Shown here: positions 43,860 through 53,234 of the stretch, one piece after another
How the letters are laid out: the number at the start of each line of letters is the position of its first letter
Position numbering within the stretch: the stretch's first letter is position 1
From: Desulfoluna butyratoxydans
GTDB lineage: Bacteria > Desulfobacterota > Desulfobacteria > Desulfobacterales > Desulfolunaceae
Direction of reading: 5' to 3'
Assembly (NCBI RefSeq): GCF_900699765.1
Contig: NZ_CAADHO010000002.1
Coordinates: 248,001-312,000, forward strand
DNA length: 64,000 bases
Made by a program: the position numbers and the translations under genes
The notes under the pieces: generated by a model
What the model saw: only the letters and a program-made list of their open reading frames with translations
Databases searched by the model: none
What the model was told of the DNA's origin: nothing

Positions 43860-45863
43860 TCAGTCCACGGCCCGCCCCGCGGCAAAGCCCTGATGCACGG
43901 CATCAAAGGCCAGTGCGATGCCCCCGGCGTCTCCCACGACGTTACAGGGGATTCCCTTTGCTTTCACCACCCACTCAAACGGGTTTACCGGAACAGCCCC
44001 CGAGGCCAGGACCACGGTGTCTGCAGCCAGGACGACCATCTCTTCCCCGCACTGCACACGAACCCCCTCGTCGGTGATGGCAAGGGCCCGGGTGCCGGTC
44101 CGCACGGCAACACGGCTTCGTCTCATCTCCTGAAGCATCCCCCACCGCGAACTCTTCCCGATGTCCCGTCCCACGCTGTCTTCCATCTCGATGAGCACCA
44201 CCTCCTTGGAACCCCGTGTGGCCAGGGCCCTTAAGGTCTCCGGGGACTCCCCGCCGTTGACCAGCAGGCACTTCACGGCCTCGGCCGAAAGCGTCCCCTT
44301 CTCCGCCAGGAAAAGGGCCGTCTCCACCCCCACGGCGCCCCCGCCCACAATCACCACCTGTTTCCCGGTACGGGCCCTTCCGGCCAGGACATCCCAGGCC
44401 TGCACCACCTGGGGACTCCCCACCCCGGGAATGGGAGGTGTCAACGGCTCCGCACCCGTGGCCAGAATGACATGGTCCGGCGTTTCCGCATCGATGAGTG
44501 CCTCGTCCACCACGGTGTTCAGCATCAGGCGGATGTCCGTGGCCGCCAGCTGGTTGGCCAGGTCCTCGGCCAGGGTCAGAAACTCGCGCCTTCCCGGAGG
44601 TGCCGCAGCCAGATGAAGCTGCCCGCCCAGGCGCGCCCCCTTTTCATAGAGGGTCACCACGTGGCCCTTTGCATGGGCCGAAAGGGCCGCGCTCATCCCG
44701 GCGGCACCCCCGCCGATCACCATGACGCGCCGGGGCTCGGCCGCCTTCAGGGGAGGGGTTTCCCACTCGTGCCCGGCCCGGGGGTTGCACAGGCACTCCA
44801 CGTGCTTGAGTTTGAACAGGTTGTCAAAGCAGCCCTGGGCACAGGCAATGCAGTGGAGGATCTCCCCCTCCCGGCCGGTGCGGGCCTTTTCAGGGAGGTA
44901 CGGATCGGCAATGAGGCTGCGGCCCATGGCCACCATGTCGCAGCACCCCTCGTCAATGAGCTCCCGGGCAACGGCCGGGTCGTTGATGCGATGGCTGGCG
45001 ATGACGGGTACCCCCACCTTCTCTTTGACGTTGCGGGCAAGGTAGCCGTACATGCCCCGGGGCACATTGGGGGTAAGCTGGGGCACTCTGGCCTCGTGCC
45101 AGCCCCCCTTGACGCACAGGGCGTCGGCCCCCGTGGCCACCAGCTTCACGGCAAAGGACTCCAGCTCCTCCCGAGGGGTGCCCCCTTCCATAAAGTCGTT
45201 GTTGTCCAGGCGCACCAGAACCGGAAAATCATCTCCCACCCGCCCGCGGATGGCCGCAACAATCTCCAGGCCCAGGCGCATGCGATTCTCCGGGGAGCCC
45301 CCGTAGGCATCGTCCCGGGTGTTGGTCAGAGGCGAGAGGAACTCGCTGATGAGGTACCCGGTTCCGGCCAGGACCTCCACCGCATTGAACCCCGCCTGTT
45401 TCACGCGGGCCGCTGCGTCGGCAAAGGCGTTAATCACCGCGCGGATCCCCTCCGGGGTCAGGGCTTCGGGCACCTCGCCGGTCATGCGGGAGGCAATGGC
45501 CGACGGGGCCACCGGGCTCCTGCCCCCCATGAGCAGGGAGTGACTGTACCGCCCGGCGTGGTTGAGCTGCACGGCAGAGCAGGCCCCGTTGCCGTTGATG
45601 GCCGCGGCCAGCCGGGTAAGGCCGGGAAGGTGGGCATCCGAATGCGCACCGATGTACAGGGAGTTTCCGGATCGCTCGTCCACGGTGGCGTTTCCCACCA
45701 CGATGAGGCCGGCCCCACCCTTGGCCCGCTCCGCATAAAATGCCACCAGGCGATCGCTCACCAGAAAATCCTCGCACATGCCCAGGTGCATGGCCGGAAG
45801 GCAGATGCGGTTCTTCAGCTCCAGCCCGTTGATGCGAATCGGTTCATATATCGGATCTCTCAT
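43860..45863 (-). CDS. old-yellow-enzyme/2,4-dienoyl-CoA reductase-type NADH:flavin oxidoreductase
   Basis: This 667-residue protein has an FMN TIM barrel (about 1-335; CLPAMHLGM, VQLNHAGRYS, FNAVEVLAGTGYLISEFLSP), a [4Fe-4S] cysteine cluster (CIACAQGCFD and the Cys of ECLCNP, about 340-361), and a C-terminal FAD/NAD(P)H domain with VIGGGAAGMSAA near 382 and VVIVGGGAVGVETAL near 505. This is the plan of E. coli FadH and trimethylamine dehydrogenase. The catalytic Tyr of FadH-like enzymes cannot be placed with confidence, so the substrate (enoyl-CoA, enoate or other) is open. GGGGGA precedes the ATG. Confidence 0.9.
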   Translation of the reverse strand: MRDPIYEPIRINGLELKNRICLPAMHLGMCEDFLVSDRLVAFYAERAKGGAGLIVVGNATVDERSGNSLYIGAHSDAHLPGLTRLAAAINGNGACSAVQLNHAGRYSHSLLMGGRSPVAPSAIASRMTGEVPEALTPEGIRAVINAFADAAARVKQAGFNAVEVLAGTGYLISEFLSPLTNTRDDAYGGSPENRMRLGLEIVAAIRGRVGDDFPVLVRLDNNDFMEGGTPREELESFAVKLVATGADALCVKGGWHEARVPQLTPNVPRGMYGYLARNVKEKVGVPVIASHRINDPAVARELIDEGCCDMVAMGRSLIADPYLPEKARTGREGEILHCIACAQGCFDNLFKLKHVECLCNPRAGHEWETPPLKAAEPRRVMVIGGGAAGMSAALSAHAKGHVVTLYEKGARLGGQLHLAAAPPGRREFLTLAEDLANQLAATDIRLMLNTVVDEALIDAETPDHVILATGAEPLTPPIPGVGSPQVVQAWDVLAGRARTGKQVVIVGGGAVGVETALFLAEKGTLSAEAVKCLLVNGGESPETLRALATRGSKEVVLIEMEDSVGRDIGKSSRWGMLQEMRRSRVAVRTGTRALAITDEGVRVQCGEEMVVLAADTVVLASGAVPVNPFEWVVKAKGIPCNVVGDAGGIALAFDAVHQGFAAGRAVD

Positions 45864-46184
45864 GGGTCCCCCTTACTTAGGTCGGGCGTCATCCTCAGCG
45901 CCAAACAGGTCTTTTCGGTTCATGGAGCACCGGGCCTCACCTCGGTACGGTGCCCGGTGCAGATGTGGCCGCCCATTATTCGTATACGAACTATAAGCCC
46001 CCACGACGGCCCACCGGAGAGGCGCCGCCCTGCACCACACCCAAAAAACCTGGTTGATTCCACCCGTTACAGGAACATCAAGCGATCAAACGTGGATTTT
46101 CAGAAACAGAACACGCCCCTACATGGTTTGTGTACAAAGTATTTGCTTCCCATGTGACCTGTCAAGGGAAAAAGCCCCCGGCAA
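45864..46184. promoter_or_regulatory. spacer with a 12-base perfect palindrome upstream of the flavin reductase
   Basis: TTCGTATACGAA at 45979-45990 is a perfect palindrome, 116 bases before the reductase ATG. On the minus strand TATAGT touches it, so it could be an operator on a weak promoter. No gene is seen in the 320 bases. Confidence 0.4.
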
Positions 46185-46928
46185 CTAAAGAGTTACCGGA
46201 AGACGGCACTCCAGGGAGACGCGCTCTTCCGTCACCCGGGCTCGCCACGCCTCAATCTCCACCCCCTTGGACGCCACCTCCCGCAAGGCCCTGCCGTAAG
46301 CGGGGTCAATGTCGTCGGCCGGGGTAAAGCTCCGGGCGTCGGGACGCTGAATGAAAAAGAAGATCAAGCTGCGCTCCCCCTTGGCCTTAAGCTCGGCCAG
46401 GGTGAGCAGGTGCTTTTTCCCACGTTCCGTCACCGCATCGGGAAAGGCGGCCACCCCGTCCCTTACCAGGGTGCAGTTTTTCACCTCCACGTTGCAGGGG
46501 GGATGTCCCTCCTTGTAGAGGACCATGTCGAGGCGTGTCCCCTTGGCCACGGTCACCTCCCTGCGCAGGCTGTCGTAGCCGGCCAGGGCCGGCACGGCCC
46601 CGGCCTCGATGGCGCGGGACACCAACAGATTGGGGAGCAGGGTGTTGATGCCCACCAGGCAGTCCCCGGCCTCCACCAGCTCCCAGGAGTACGCATGCTT
46701 CCTCCGGGGGTTGTCGTGGTGGCTGAGCCAGACCCGGGAGCCGGGTTCCGCACACCCCTTCATGGACCCTGTGTTGTTGCAATGGGCCGTTACCAGGGTG
46801 CCGTCTTCCATGCGCACATCCACGAGAAACCGCTTGTAACGTTTCACAAGCACCCCGCAATACAGCTCGGGAAGTTCAACACATGCCCTGTTTTCCTCTT
46901 TTGACTCACCGGACACAGACCGTCCCAT
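46185..46928 (-). CDS. sfsA: SfsA family protein (sugar fermentation stimulation protein/nuclease fold)
   Basis: This 247-residue protein has an N-terminal OB-like part and a restriction-nuclease-like fold. Family marks are VKRYKRFLVDVRMEDG, AHCNNTGSMKGC near 48, RKHAYSWELVE, RLDMVLYKEG with the acidic pair and the VEVKNCTLVRDG segment (Glu-x-Lys of the nuclease site). E. coli SfsA was first linked to maltose metabolism and DNA binding; the function remains vague. GGAGG lies right before the ATG. Divergent from the carbonic anhydrase gene. Confidence 0.93.
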   Translation of the reverse strand: MGRSVSGESKEENRACVELPELYCGVLVKRYKRFLVDVRMEDGTLVTAHCNNTGSMKGCAEPGSRVWLSHHDNPRRKHAYSWELVEAGDCLVGINTLLPNLLVSRAIEAGAVPALAGYDSLRREVTVAKGTRLDMVLYKEGHPPCNVEVKNCTLVRDGVAAFPDAVTERGKKHLLTLAELKAKGERSLIFFFIQRPDARSFTPADDIDPAYGRALREVASKGVEIEAWRARVTEERVSLECRLPVTL

Positions 46929-47152
46929 AATCCTCCAATACGGTTGTAAAACAAGATAAAATGCATTATGACTTATGCCTTAACGAACAGGCAGTTACGA
47001 GATGCCTGCCTGTTCCCCGAGCACGCGCCATTGACACACAATGTTACCGCTTCGGCTCACCTTCTCATCACCCCGGGCCGGCGTCAACACCCGAGGCAGC
47101 GGCCCGCAAAAACCCGGCGGGATCACCCGCCACCTCCGGCAAGGAGAGCCCC

Positions 47153-47683
47153 ATGCCCCTATACAGCCTGAAAGAGCACAGCCCCTGCTGCCACCCCTCC
47201 GCGGTTCACCTGGCAGGTTCGGTGGTGGCCGGACGCGTCACCCTCGCCGAAGAGGCCTCCGTCTGGTTCAACACCGTCATCCGGGGAGACGGCGATGCCG
47301 TCACCATCGGCGCCCGCACCAACATCCAGGACCTGTGCATGCTCCACGTGGACCCGGGCTGCCCCCTTGCCGTGGGCGAAGAGGTAACCGTGGGCCACCG
47401 GGCCATCCTCCACGGCTGCACCATCGAGTCACGCTGCCTCATCGGCATGGGTGCCGTGGTGATGAACGGGGCCCGCGTGGGAACAGGCTCCATCATCGCC
47501 GCCGGGTCCGTTGTCCTGGAGCAGGCGGTGATTCCCCCTTTTTCCCTGGTGGCGGGAATGCCGGGAACCGTCAAGAAAACCCTCTCCGAGGAGGTGCTGG
47601 ACGTGATCCGCGCCTCGGCCGAGATCTATGTGGAGAAATCCCGCATCTACGGCCAGCCCCGCCTCTTCAAACCCATGGAGTAA
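47153..47683 (+). CDS. gamma-class carbonic anhydrase-like hexapeptide-repeat protein
   Basis: This 176-residue protein has the left-handed beta helix of hexapeptide repeats (about 15-145). Three histidines fit the metal site of the gamma carbonic anhydrases: His65, His82 and His87 (LHVDPG and GHRAILHGC). The RGDGDAVTIGARTNIQD segment is typical of the YrdA/PaaY group. Whether it hydrates CO2 is not certain, since many members are inactive or act otherwise. The ATG at 47153 has AAGGAGAG; the open frame extends upstream without homology. The next gene starts 3 bases after its stop. Confidence 0.9.
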   Translation: MPLYSLKEHSPCCHPSAVHLAGSVVAGRVTLAEEASVWFNTVIRGDGDAVTIGARTNIQDLCMLHVDPGCPLAVGEEVTVGHRAILHGCTIESRCLIGMGAVVMNGARVGTGSIIAAGSVVLEQAVIPPFSLVAGMPGTVKKTLSEEVLDVIRASAEIYVEKSRIYGQPRLFKPME

Positions 47684-47686
47684 GGC

Positions 47687-49939
47687 ATGAAGCCCCTTTC
47701 CGCAACCCTGGCAGGGCTTCAGCGCCACTGGGCTCCGATTCCCGCGGCCATGCAGGCCGATTTCAACACCCACGTGCGGCTCACCAACGCCAGGCGGCTC
47801 AACCTCGTGTTTGCCACGGTCATCGTGGCCACCACCGGCCTCTCTTCGTTCCGGGCCATCATGGCCCGCAGGCTCGGCCCCCCCGACCACCACAGCCTCT
47901 TTCTGGCCATGGGGGCGATAATCATCGCCACCGCCCTGACCCTGCTGCTGATCCATCGGCGCATTGACCACCGTAAAAAAGGGTGGCACGCCCCCTTTTT
48001 GCTGGGGATGACCGTCTTCAGCCTGGGCGGCACCCTCTCGGTGGTGGCGGGCGTGGAGTACGCTTCGGTGGGCGGAATCACCCGGTTTTACCTGACCATC
48101 TTCGGCCTCTGCACCGCCCTGATCCTTCCCCCCGGCCCCCTGATCCTCTCCTTTGCCTGGACCTTCACCTGCCTGCTGGCATCGGTCCGGATCACCCAGG
48201 GCTCCCTGAGCCCCTTTCTCCTTGAAAACATGCACCTCATCGGCCTCTTCCTGCTGGGCGGGGTGATCTCGCGCACCGTGGCCACCACCTTTATCCGGGA
48301 CTACCTCCTCTTTCAGGAGGTCACCCGCTCCAATCAGGAACTCAGGCGGGAGATCCGCGAGCGGGAAAAGATTATGCGGCGGCTCTCCCGATCGGAGCGG
48401 GAGTTCAAAAACACCTTCAAATACGCCCCGGACGCATACATCCTCACCGACCCCAGCGGCAAGGTGAGCCGCGTCAACCGGGCGGCCCTGGAACTCATGG
48501 GCAGGACATCCAAAGGGGTCAAGCACAAGCGCCCCCATGAATTCAAGGTCCTCAAGGGCAACAACCTCTTCCAGGTGGAGCGCATGCTTCGCGAAACCCT
48601 CATCTGCGGCCGCTCAGGGCCCTGTGAACTGGAAAAGGTCTCCCTCAAGGGATTCAGGGACATTCACCTGGAGCTCCACGCCTCCATGCTCCACGTGGAG
48701 AACCGGGAGATGATCCTCATCATTGCCCGGGACATCACCCAGAGAAAGGAGGGGGAGGCGCTTCTGGAAGAGTCTCGACGGCGCCTGGAAGAGCGGGTCA
48801 GGGAGCGCACCGAAGAGCTGGAACACATCAACATCCGCCTCAAAGGGGAGATCAACGAACGCATCGCCACGGAAGCGGCCCTGGCCAAGGCCGAAACCCA
48901 CTACCGGCTCCTGGTGGAGAACATGAACGAAGGCCTGGCCATTTTCGACGCCCAGGGACGCTTCACCTACATCAACGACTGCCTCTGCGCCATGACAGGC
49001 TACAGCCGGGAGACCCTCACCGGCAAACTGGGTTCCTTTGTCATGTCCCCGGAACCCCCGTCCCTTTCCAAGGAGAAACTCACCACCCAGGCCCGGGGGG
49101 ACCGCACCTCCTACGAGGCCCGGCTCACCACGGCCTCGGGCAACACCCTTCACATCCAGATCTCACCGGAACCCCTTGTGGACAAGGAGGGCACCAACCG
49201 GGGAAGCTTTGTGGTGATCACCAACATCACCGACCTCAAGGCGGCGGAGCGCCAGATCCGCACCCTCTCCCAGGAGCTTATCAAGGCCCAGGAAAACGAG
49301 CGCCAGCGCATTGCACGGGACCTCCACGACAACGTGGCCCAGAACCTGGCCACCCTGAAGATCGGCTGGGACACCCTCCTGGACGGCCTCACCGAGACCA
49401 CCCCCGTCCTCCTGGAAAAAACACGGGCCCTGTCTCGGCTGCTGCGGGGCTCCATCGACAGCATCCGGGGCCTGGCCTACAACCTCCAGCCCCCGGAGCT
49501 GGAACAGCTGGGCCTCATCACGGCCATCAGGCGTTACTGCGAAGAGCAGACCACCCACTTCAACCTGCCCATCGACCTGTTCACCGCAGGGGTCCAGGAA
49601 CTCAAGCTCTCCTACGACACCCAGATCAACCTCTACCGCCTGGTGCAGGAGGCCCTCTCCAACGTGCGCAAGCATGCGGACGCCACCCGGGTGACCATCC
49701 GCCTCACCGCGTCCCACCCCCGCCTTATCTTAAACGTGGAGGACAACGGCATGGGGTTTGTGGTCAACGAACGCCTCACCGAAGCGGTCAATGAAAAGCG
49801 CATGGGGGTTCGAAGCATGGAAGAACGCGTGAGCCTCCTTAAGGGCACCATGAGGCTGACCTCGTCTTTGGGGGCGGGCACGCGCCTGCGCATCGAGGTG
49901 CCTGCCGAGCGCAACGTCCGGGAGCGCCCCGTGGCCTGA
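47687..49939 (+). CDS. membrane PAS sensor histidine kinase (NarL-class, HisKA_3)
   Basis: This 750-residue protein has about six N-terminal hydrophobic segments (35-215), a short coil, a PAS domain (about 240-365), a coiled coil (REKEGEALLEESRRRLEER region), a second PAS domain (about 405-525) and the kinase core. The phospho-acceptor is His547 in RIARDLHDNVAQN, of the HisKA_3 type; the ATPase part has VRKHADATRV, VEDNGMGF and MGVRSMEERVSLL. The usual partner would be a LuxR-type response regulator, but none is adjacent. It follows the carbonic anhydrase gene by 3 bases, so both are probably transcribed together. Confidence 0.92.
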   Translation: MKPLSATLAGLQRHWAPIPAAMQADFNTHVRLTNARRLNLVFATVIVATTGLSSFRAIMARRLGPPDHHSLFLAMGAIIIATALTLLLIHRRIDHRKKGWHAPFLLGMTVFSLGGTLSVVAGVEYASVGGITRFYLTIFGLCTALILPPGPLILSFAWTFTCLLASVRITQGSLSPFLLENMHLIGLFLLGGVISRTVATTFIRDYLLFQEVTRSNQELRREIREREKIMRRLSRSEREFKNTFKYAPDAYILTDPSGKVSRVNRAALELMGRTSKGVKHKRPHEFKVLKGNNLFQVERMLRETLICGRSGPCELEKVSLKGFRDIHLELHASMLHVENREMILIIARDITQRKEGEALLEESRRRLEERVRERTEELEHINIRLKGEINERIATEAALAKAETHYRLLVENMNEGLAIFDAQGRFTYINDCLCAMTGYSRETLTGKLGSFVMSPEPPSLSKEKLTTQARGDRTSYEARLTTASGNTLHIQISPEPLVDKEGTNRGSFVVITNITDLKAAERQIRTLSQELIKAQENERQRIARDLHDNVAQNLATLKIGWDTLLDGLTETTPVLLEKTRALSRLLRGSIDSIRGLAYNLQPPELEQLGLITAIRRYCEEQTTHFNLPIDLFTAGVQELKLSYDTQINLYRLVQEALSNVRKHADATRVTIRLTASHPRLILNVEDNGMGFVVNERLTEAVNEKRMGVRSMEERVSLLKGTMRLTSSLGAGTRLRIEVPAERNVRERPVA

Positions 49940-50020
49940 GGGGCTCGACAGGAAAGCCCCGGCGGTGGTACACTTTTGGCTCAACCACCACACGCCCAAC
50001 GGGCAAAAAAGGACCCCGAC

Positions 50021-51319
50021 ATGAACAAGCTCCAGTTTAACGACGAACTCCTCTCTTTTATCGGCGCGTCTCCCACCCCCTACCATGCCGTGGCCCTTCT
50101 GGTGAGCCTCTTTGAAGAAAACGGCTTTGAGCGGCTCCACGAGGCAGACCGATGGGAGCTGCGCCCCGGAAAGCGCTACGTGGTCACCCGAAACGACTCC
50201 TCCCTCATCGCCTTCACCACGGGCCGCAGCCCCTTTTGCGACACAGGCCTCTCCATGGCCGGTGCCCATACGGACAGCCCCTGCCTGAAGGTAAAGCCCG
50301 CCCCCGACATGCAAAACAACGGCGGCAACCGCCTGGGGGTGGAGGTGTACGGAAGCCCCCTGCTCACCACCTGGTTCGACAGGGACCTCTCCCTGGCCGG
50401 GCGGGTAAGCACCACCCGGGACGGCGAAAAGAATCCCCGGGTGGAGCAGACCCTCATCGACCTGAAACGCCCGGTGGCCGTTATCCCCAACCTGGCCATC
50501 CACCTGGACCGAAACGCCAACAAGCAAAGGCAGGTCAACCCCCAGACCGAACTGCCCCCCCTCACGGCCCTTCCGGGAGAGCTTCCGGGGGACCTCCGCG
50601 CCCTGCTGCAAAAGGAGCTGGCCACCATGGAGATCGTCGTGGACAGCAGCTCCATCCTGGAATACGAGCTCTCCCTTTACGATGCCCAGCCCCCGGCCTT
50701 CCTGGGCTGGGACCGGGAGTTCATCACCGGAGCCCGCATCGACAACCTGCTCTCCTGCTTCACCCTGGCCCACGCCATGGTGGGGGCCACGGACGAAGCG
50801 CCCAGCCTGGTGGTGTTCAATGATCATGAAGAGGTAGGAAGCCACACCCCGGCCGGGGCGGGCGGAAACTTTCTGGTGCAGGTCTTAGAGCGGCTTATCC
50901 CGGACCCGGAAGAACGGGCCATGGCATCGGCCCGCTCCCTGATGGTCTCTTCGGACAACGCCCATGCCGTCCATCCGGCGCACCCGCAAAAATACGACCC
51001 CGACCACAGCCCCCGCCTCAACCGGGGCCCGGTGATCAAATACAACGCCAGCCAGCGCTACGCCACGTCAAGCGCCACGGCAGCGTACTTCAAAGAGATC
51101 TGCCGACGCACCGGGGTCCCGGTCCAGGCCTTTGCCATGAGAAACGACATGCCCTGCGGCACCACCATCGGCCCCCTGACAGCCGCTGCCACCGGTATCC
51201 CGACCTTAGATGTCGGGGTGCCCATGCTGGCCATGCACTCCATCCGGGAAACCGCCGGGTGCGAGGACGCCTTTTACCTGTACCGGGCCATGACCGAATT
51301 TTTTCAAACCAGGGCGTAA
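50021..51319 (+). CDS. M18 family aminopeptidase
   Basis: This 432-residue zinc aminopeptidase matches the aspartyl aminopeptidase/ApeB family. Metal ligands are seen in GAHTDSPCLKVKP near 87, the DNLLSCF Asp near 240, NDHEEVGS near 267 and SSDNAHAVHPAHPQK near 313, plus a C-terminal His in MLAMHSIRE. Length agrees with the family. The ATG at 50021 has AAGGA 8 bases upstream and matches the family start; the frame extends 15 codons further. It follows the kinase by 81 bases. Confidence 0.94.
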   Translation: MNKLQFNDELLSFIGASPTPYHAVALLVSLFEENGFERLHEADRWELRPGKRYVVTRNDSSLIAFTTGRSPFCDTGLSMAGAHTDSPCLKVKPAPDMQNNGGNRLGVEVYGSPLLTTWFDRDLSLAGRVSTTRDGEKNPRVEQTLIDLKRPVAVIPNLAIHLDRNANKQRQVNPQTELPPLTALPGELPGDLRALLQKELATMEIVVDSSSILEYELSLYDAQPPAFLGWDREFITGARIDNLLSCFTLAHAMVGATDEAPSLVVFNDHEEVGSHTPAGAGGNFLVQVLERLIPDPEERAMASARSLMVSSDNAHAVHPAHPQKYDPDHSPRLNRGPVIKYNASQRYATSSATAAYFKEICRRTGVPVQAFAMRNDMPCGTTIGPLTAAATGIPTLDVGVPMLAMHSIRETAGCEDAFYLYRAMTEFFQTRA

Positions 51320-51336
51320 CCCTTCAGCGCCCAATG

Positions 51337-51475
51337 GCCTCCGGCGGGTCGCTTTTTTGACAAAAAGCTCCGAAAAAAACGTTCCGAAAGATTAGAACTG
51401 TCAAAATCGCTGAAATTCATCAAGGCCTGTTTGTCAAACTTTTCAAAAGTTTGGCCCCGGCAAGGCCGCCGGAGG
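51337..51475. repeat. composite GCCTCCGGCGG element (type C forward, type A reverse)
   Basis: The forward C unit starts 17 bases after the M18 gene stop: core, then GCTTTTT/AAAAAGC. The reverse A unit ends at 51475 and contains the palindrome CAAACTTTTCAAAAGTTTG. This is the mirror image of the A-C element at 20137-20303. No gene was seen from 51476 to the tRNA at 51890. Confidence 0.75.
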
Positions 51476-51889
51476 CAAACACAAGCGGAATAGTTACGAA
51501 AATTTTATCAAAAAGAGCCCCGCCCGAGGCAACGGAATCGTTACGCACAGACGTGATACAGTGGATCTACAGGGAAAAAAAGCGTGTGTGGGGAAAAGAG
51601 AGGTTTCCGGAGAATTCACAGGCGGGCCCGCGCCCAGACAAAACAGTGCCACACGCGTGGGCGACGAAACCCTTGCGTGCTTTGGTTCAGGAGAGAGTTA
51701 TGGCGTTTGGAAGACGCGGACCCCGGCCTGTGAAACCGGATATGCAATACAAAAGCAGAGCATACTATATATGAATACGACGGCCATGGTGGCATCGCCC
51801 AAATGGGGCAAAACCGGCACATCATATGGGTGAAGTGAAACCGTTTTCAGGATTTTTACACAAAAAAAAACCCAAAAAGAAGAGAAATG

Positions 51890-51967
51890 TGGCGTCCCCA
51901 AGGGGATTTGAACCCCTGTCGCCGGCGTGAAAGGCCGGTGTCCTGGACCAGGCTAGACGATGGGGAC
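51890..51967 (-). tRNA. tRNA-Glu (anticodon TTC)
   Basis: The acceptor stem GTCCCCA pairs with TGGGGAC; the anticodon loop CTTTCAC sits on stem CCGGC/GCCGG; the T arm is AGGGGTTCAAATCCCCT. CCA is encoded (51890-51892). It is the last of three tRNAs in one unit. Confidence 0.96.
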
Positions 51968-51996
51968 GCAAAGATTTCTTTTCTCTTTCAGGTTTG

Positions 51997-52074
51997 TGGC
52001 GGGAGTGACGAGACTCGAACTCGCGGCCTCCAGCGTGACAGGCTGGCGTTCTAACCAAACTGAACTACACCCCC
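51997..52074 (-). tRNA. tRNA-Asp (anticodon GTC)
   Basis: The acceptor stem GGGGGTG pairs with CACTCCC (one G-T pair); anticodon loop CTGTCAC on CCAGC/GCTGG; T arm GCGAGTTCGAGTCTCGT. CCA is encoded. Confidence 0.96.
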
Positions 52075-52096
52075 GCAACCTAAAAAGGTTGTCAGG

Positions 52097-52172
52097 TGGT
52101 GCCCAGGGGCGGAATCGAACCACCGACACGGGGATTTTCAGTCCCCTGCTCTACCGACTGAGCTACCTGGGC
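52097..52172 (-). tRNA. tRNA-Phe (anticodon GAA)
   Basis: The acceptor stem GCCCAGG pairs with CCTGGGC; anticodon loop CTGAAAA on GGGGA/TCCCC; T-loop GTTCGATTC. CCA is encoded. First tRNA of the unit. Confidence 0.96.
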
Positions 52173-52188
52173 TCACCAAACGAGAGAA

Positions 52189-52217
52189 GGTTTAAAGAAA
52201 TTTGCTTATGGTGTCAA
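52189..52217 (-). promoter_or_regulatory. promoter of the tRNA-Phe/Asp/Glu operon
   Basis: On the minus strand TTGACA and TAAACC are 17 bases apart, which puts the start about 10 bases before tRNA-Phe. The spacer 52218-52551 on to tRNA-Gly shows no gene. Confidence 0.65.
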
Positions 52218-52551
52218 CCAAAAGCTGCGCTTTTCCCGTAAAAAAGTGACCCTCCAATTAAAAACAACATGATTGCGCCCGGTTACCACACAAAGAATTT
52301 TACGACCTCAAGGCCTCTCGGCCCCTAACGCCGGAGGTTTCCGGCGATTGGTACCCCACGCCAACACGCCCTGCGTCACCCACCAGGGAACATGCCTGTT
52401 TCGCAACGCCCCTTGTCCGGGAACGCCCATCCCCGGACAAGGAAAAAAGCGGATGGGCGACGCCCCTGCTCCATGGTCCTTCGGCCGGAGGCGCCCAAGA
52501 GGCCGCCTTTGGGTTAATGAAGGCCAAATCCATTTTTTTTGGATTTTGGGG

Positions 52552-52581
52552 TTGACTCTGCAGGAGGGATGGGGGTATATA
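52552..52581 (+). promoter_or_regulatory. promoter of tRNA-Gly
   Basis: TTGACT (52552-52557) and TATATA (52576-52581) are 18 bases apart; the -10 ends 14 bases before the tRNA. Confidence 0.7.
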
Positions 52582-52595
52582 GTCTCCCGTGCTGA

Positions 52596-52670
<75 letters not shown>

Positions 52671-52682
52671 ACATGACGATAC

Positions 52683-52718
52683 AGCCCCCGGATCCGCAAG
52701 GATACGGGGGCTTTTTTG
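52683..52718 (+). terminator. intrinsic terminator after tRNA-Gly
   Basis: AGCCCCCG pairs with CGGGGGCT, with an inner GATCC/GGAT pairing, followed by TTTTTTG. Confidence 0.88.
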
Positions 52719-52868
52719 TTTTGGCCCTGCGCCCTTTGCCCCCCGCTGCCGTCCCATGCTCCGAAGGCCCCTTTCCCTGAGCCCCCCGACCTGTGATATA
52801 AAAGACATTCCGGTACCGGCATCCCGGTCCCCCAAAGCAACGCACCCTCATTATTTATGGAGACGCCA

Positions 52869-53225
52869 ATGGAAACCCAGGTATTCAACGCACAGGATAA
52901 AGAGGCAAAAACCTTTGACAACGGACCGGCCAAAGGGGTCACCGGACGCATCCTCATCGGCCGGGAAACAGGGGCCGAAAACTTCTGCATGCGCCTGTTT
53001 GAGCTGGCCCCGGAGGGCCACACCCCCAGCCACACCCACGACTGGGAACACGAAATCTTCTTCCACGAAGGCTGCGGGGAGGTCCTGGCCAACGGCACCT
53101 GGACCCCCGTTAAAAAAGGATCCGTGGCCTTTGTACCCGGCGGCGCACCCCACCAGATCCGAAACACCGGCACCTCTCCCCTGACCTTCGTCTGCCTCGT
53201 CCCCAAAGGCGCGCCCGAGCTTTAA
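52869..53225 (+). CDS. small cupin-domain protein
   Basis: This 118-residue protein is a single cupin barrel. Metal ligands fit the two cupin motifs: SHTHDWEHEIFF (His-x-His ... Glu) near 54-65 and the PGGAPHQIRN His near 97. The substrate is unknown; such proteins can bind small acids or sense ligands. The ATG at 52869 is chosen because GGAG lies 6 bases upstream, inside a longer frame that starts at 52857. It is a single-gene unit with a repeat element 9 bases after the stop. Confidence 0.88.
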   Translation: METQVFNAQDKEAKTFDNGPAKGVTGRILIGRETGAENFCMRLFELAPEGHTPSHTHDWEHEIFFHEGCGEVLANGTWTPVKKGSVAFVPGGAPHQIRNTGTSPLTFVCLVPKGAPEL

Positions 53226-53234
53226 AAAAAGCAT

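Noticed and set aside
44472..46157. Plus-strand open frame of 561 codons opposite the flavin reductase
   Set aside because: Antisense to a gene with all its cofactor motifs; no family resemblance.
51476..51889. Small gene between the M18 peptidase and the tRNAs
   Set aside because: The open frames begin inside the repeat element and lack ribosome binding sites and recognisable content.
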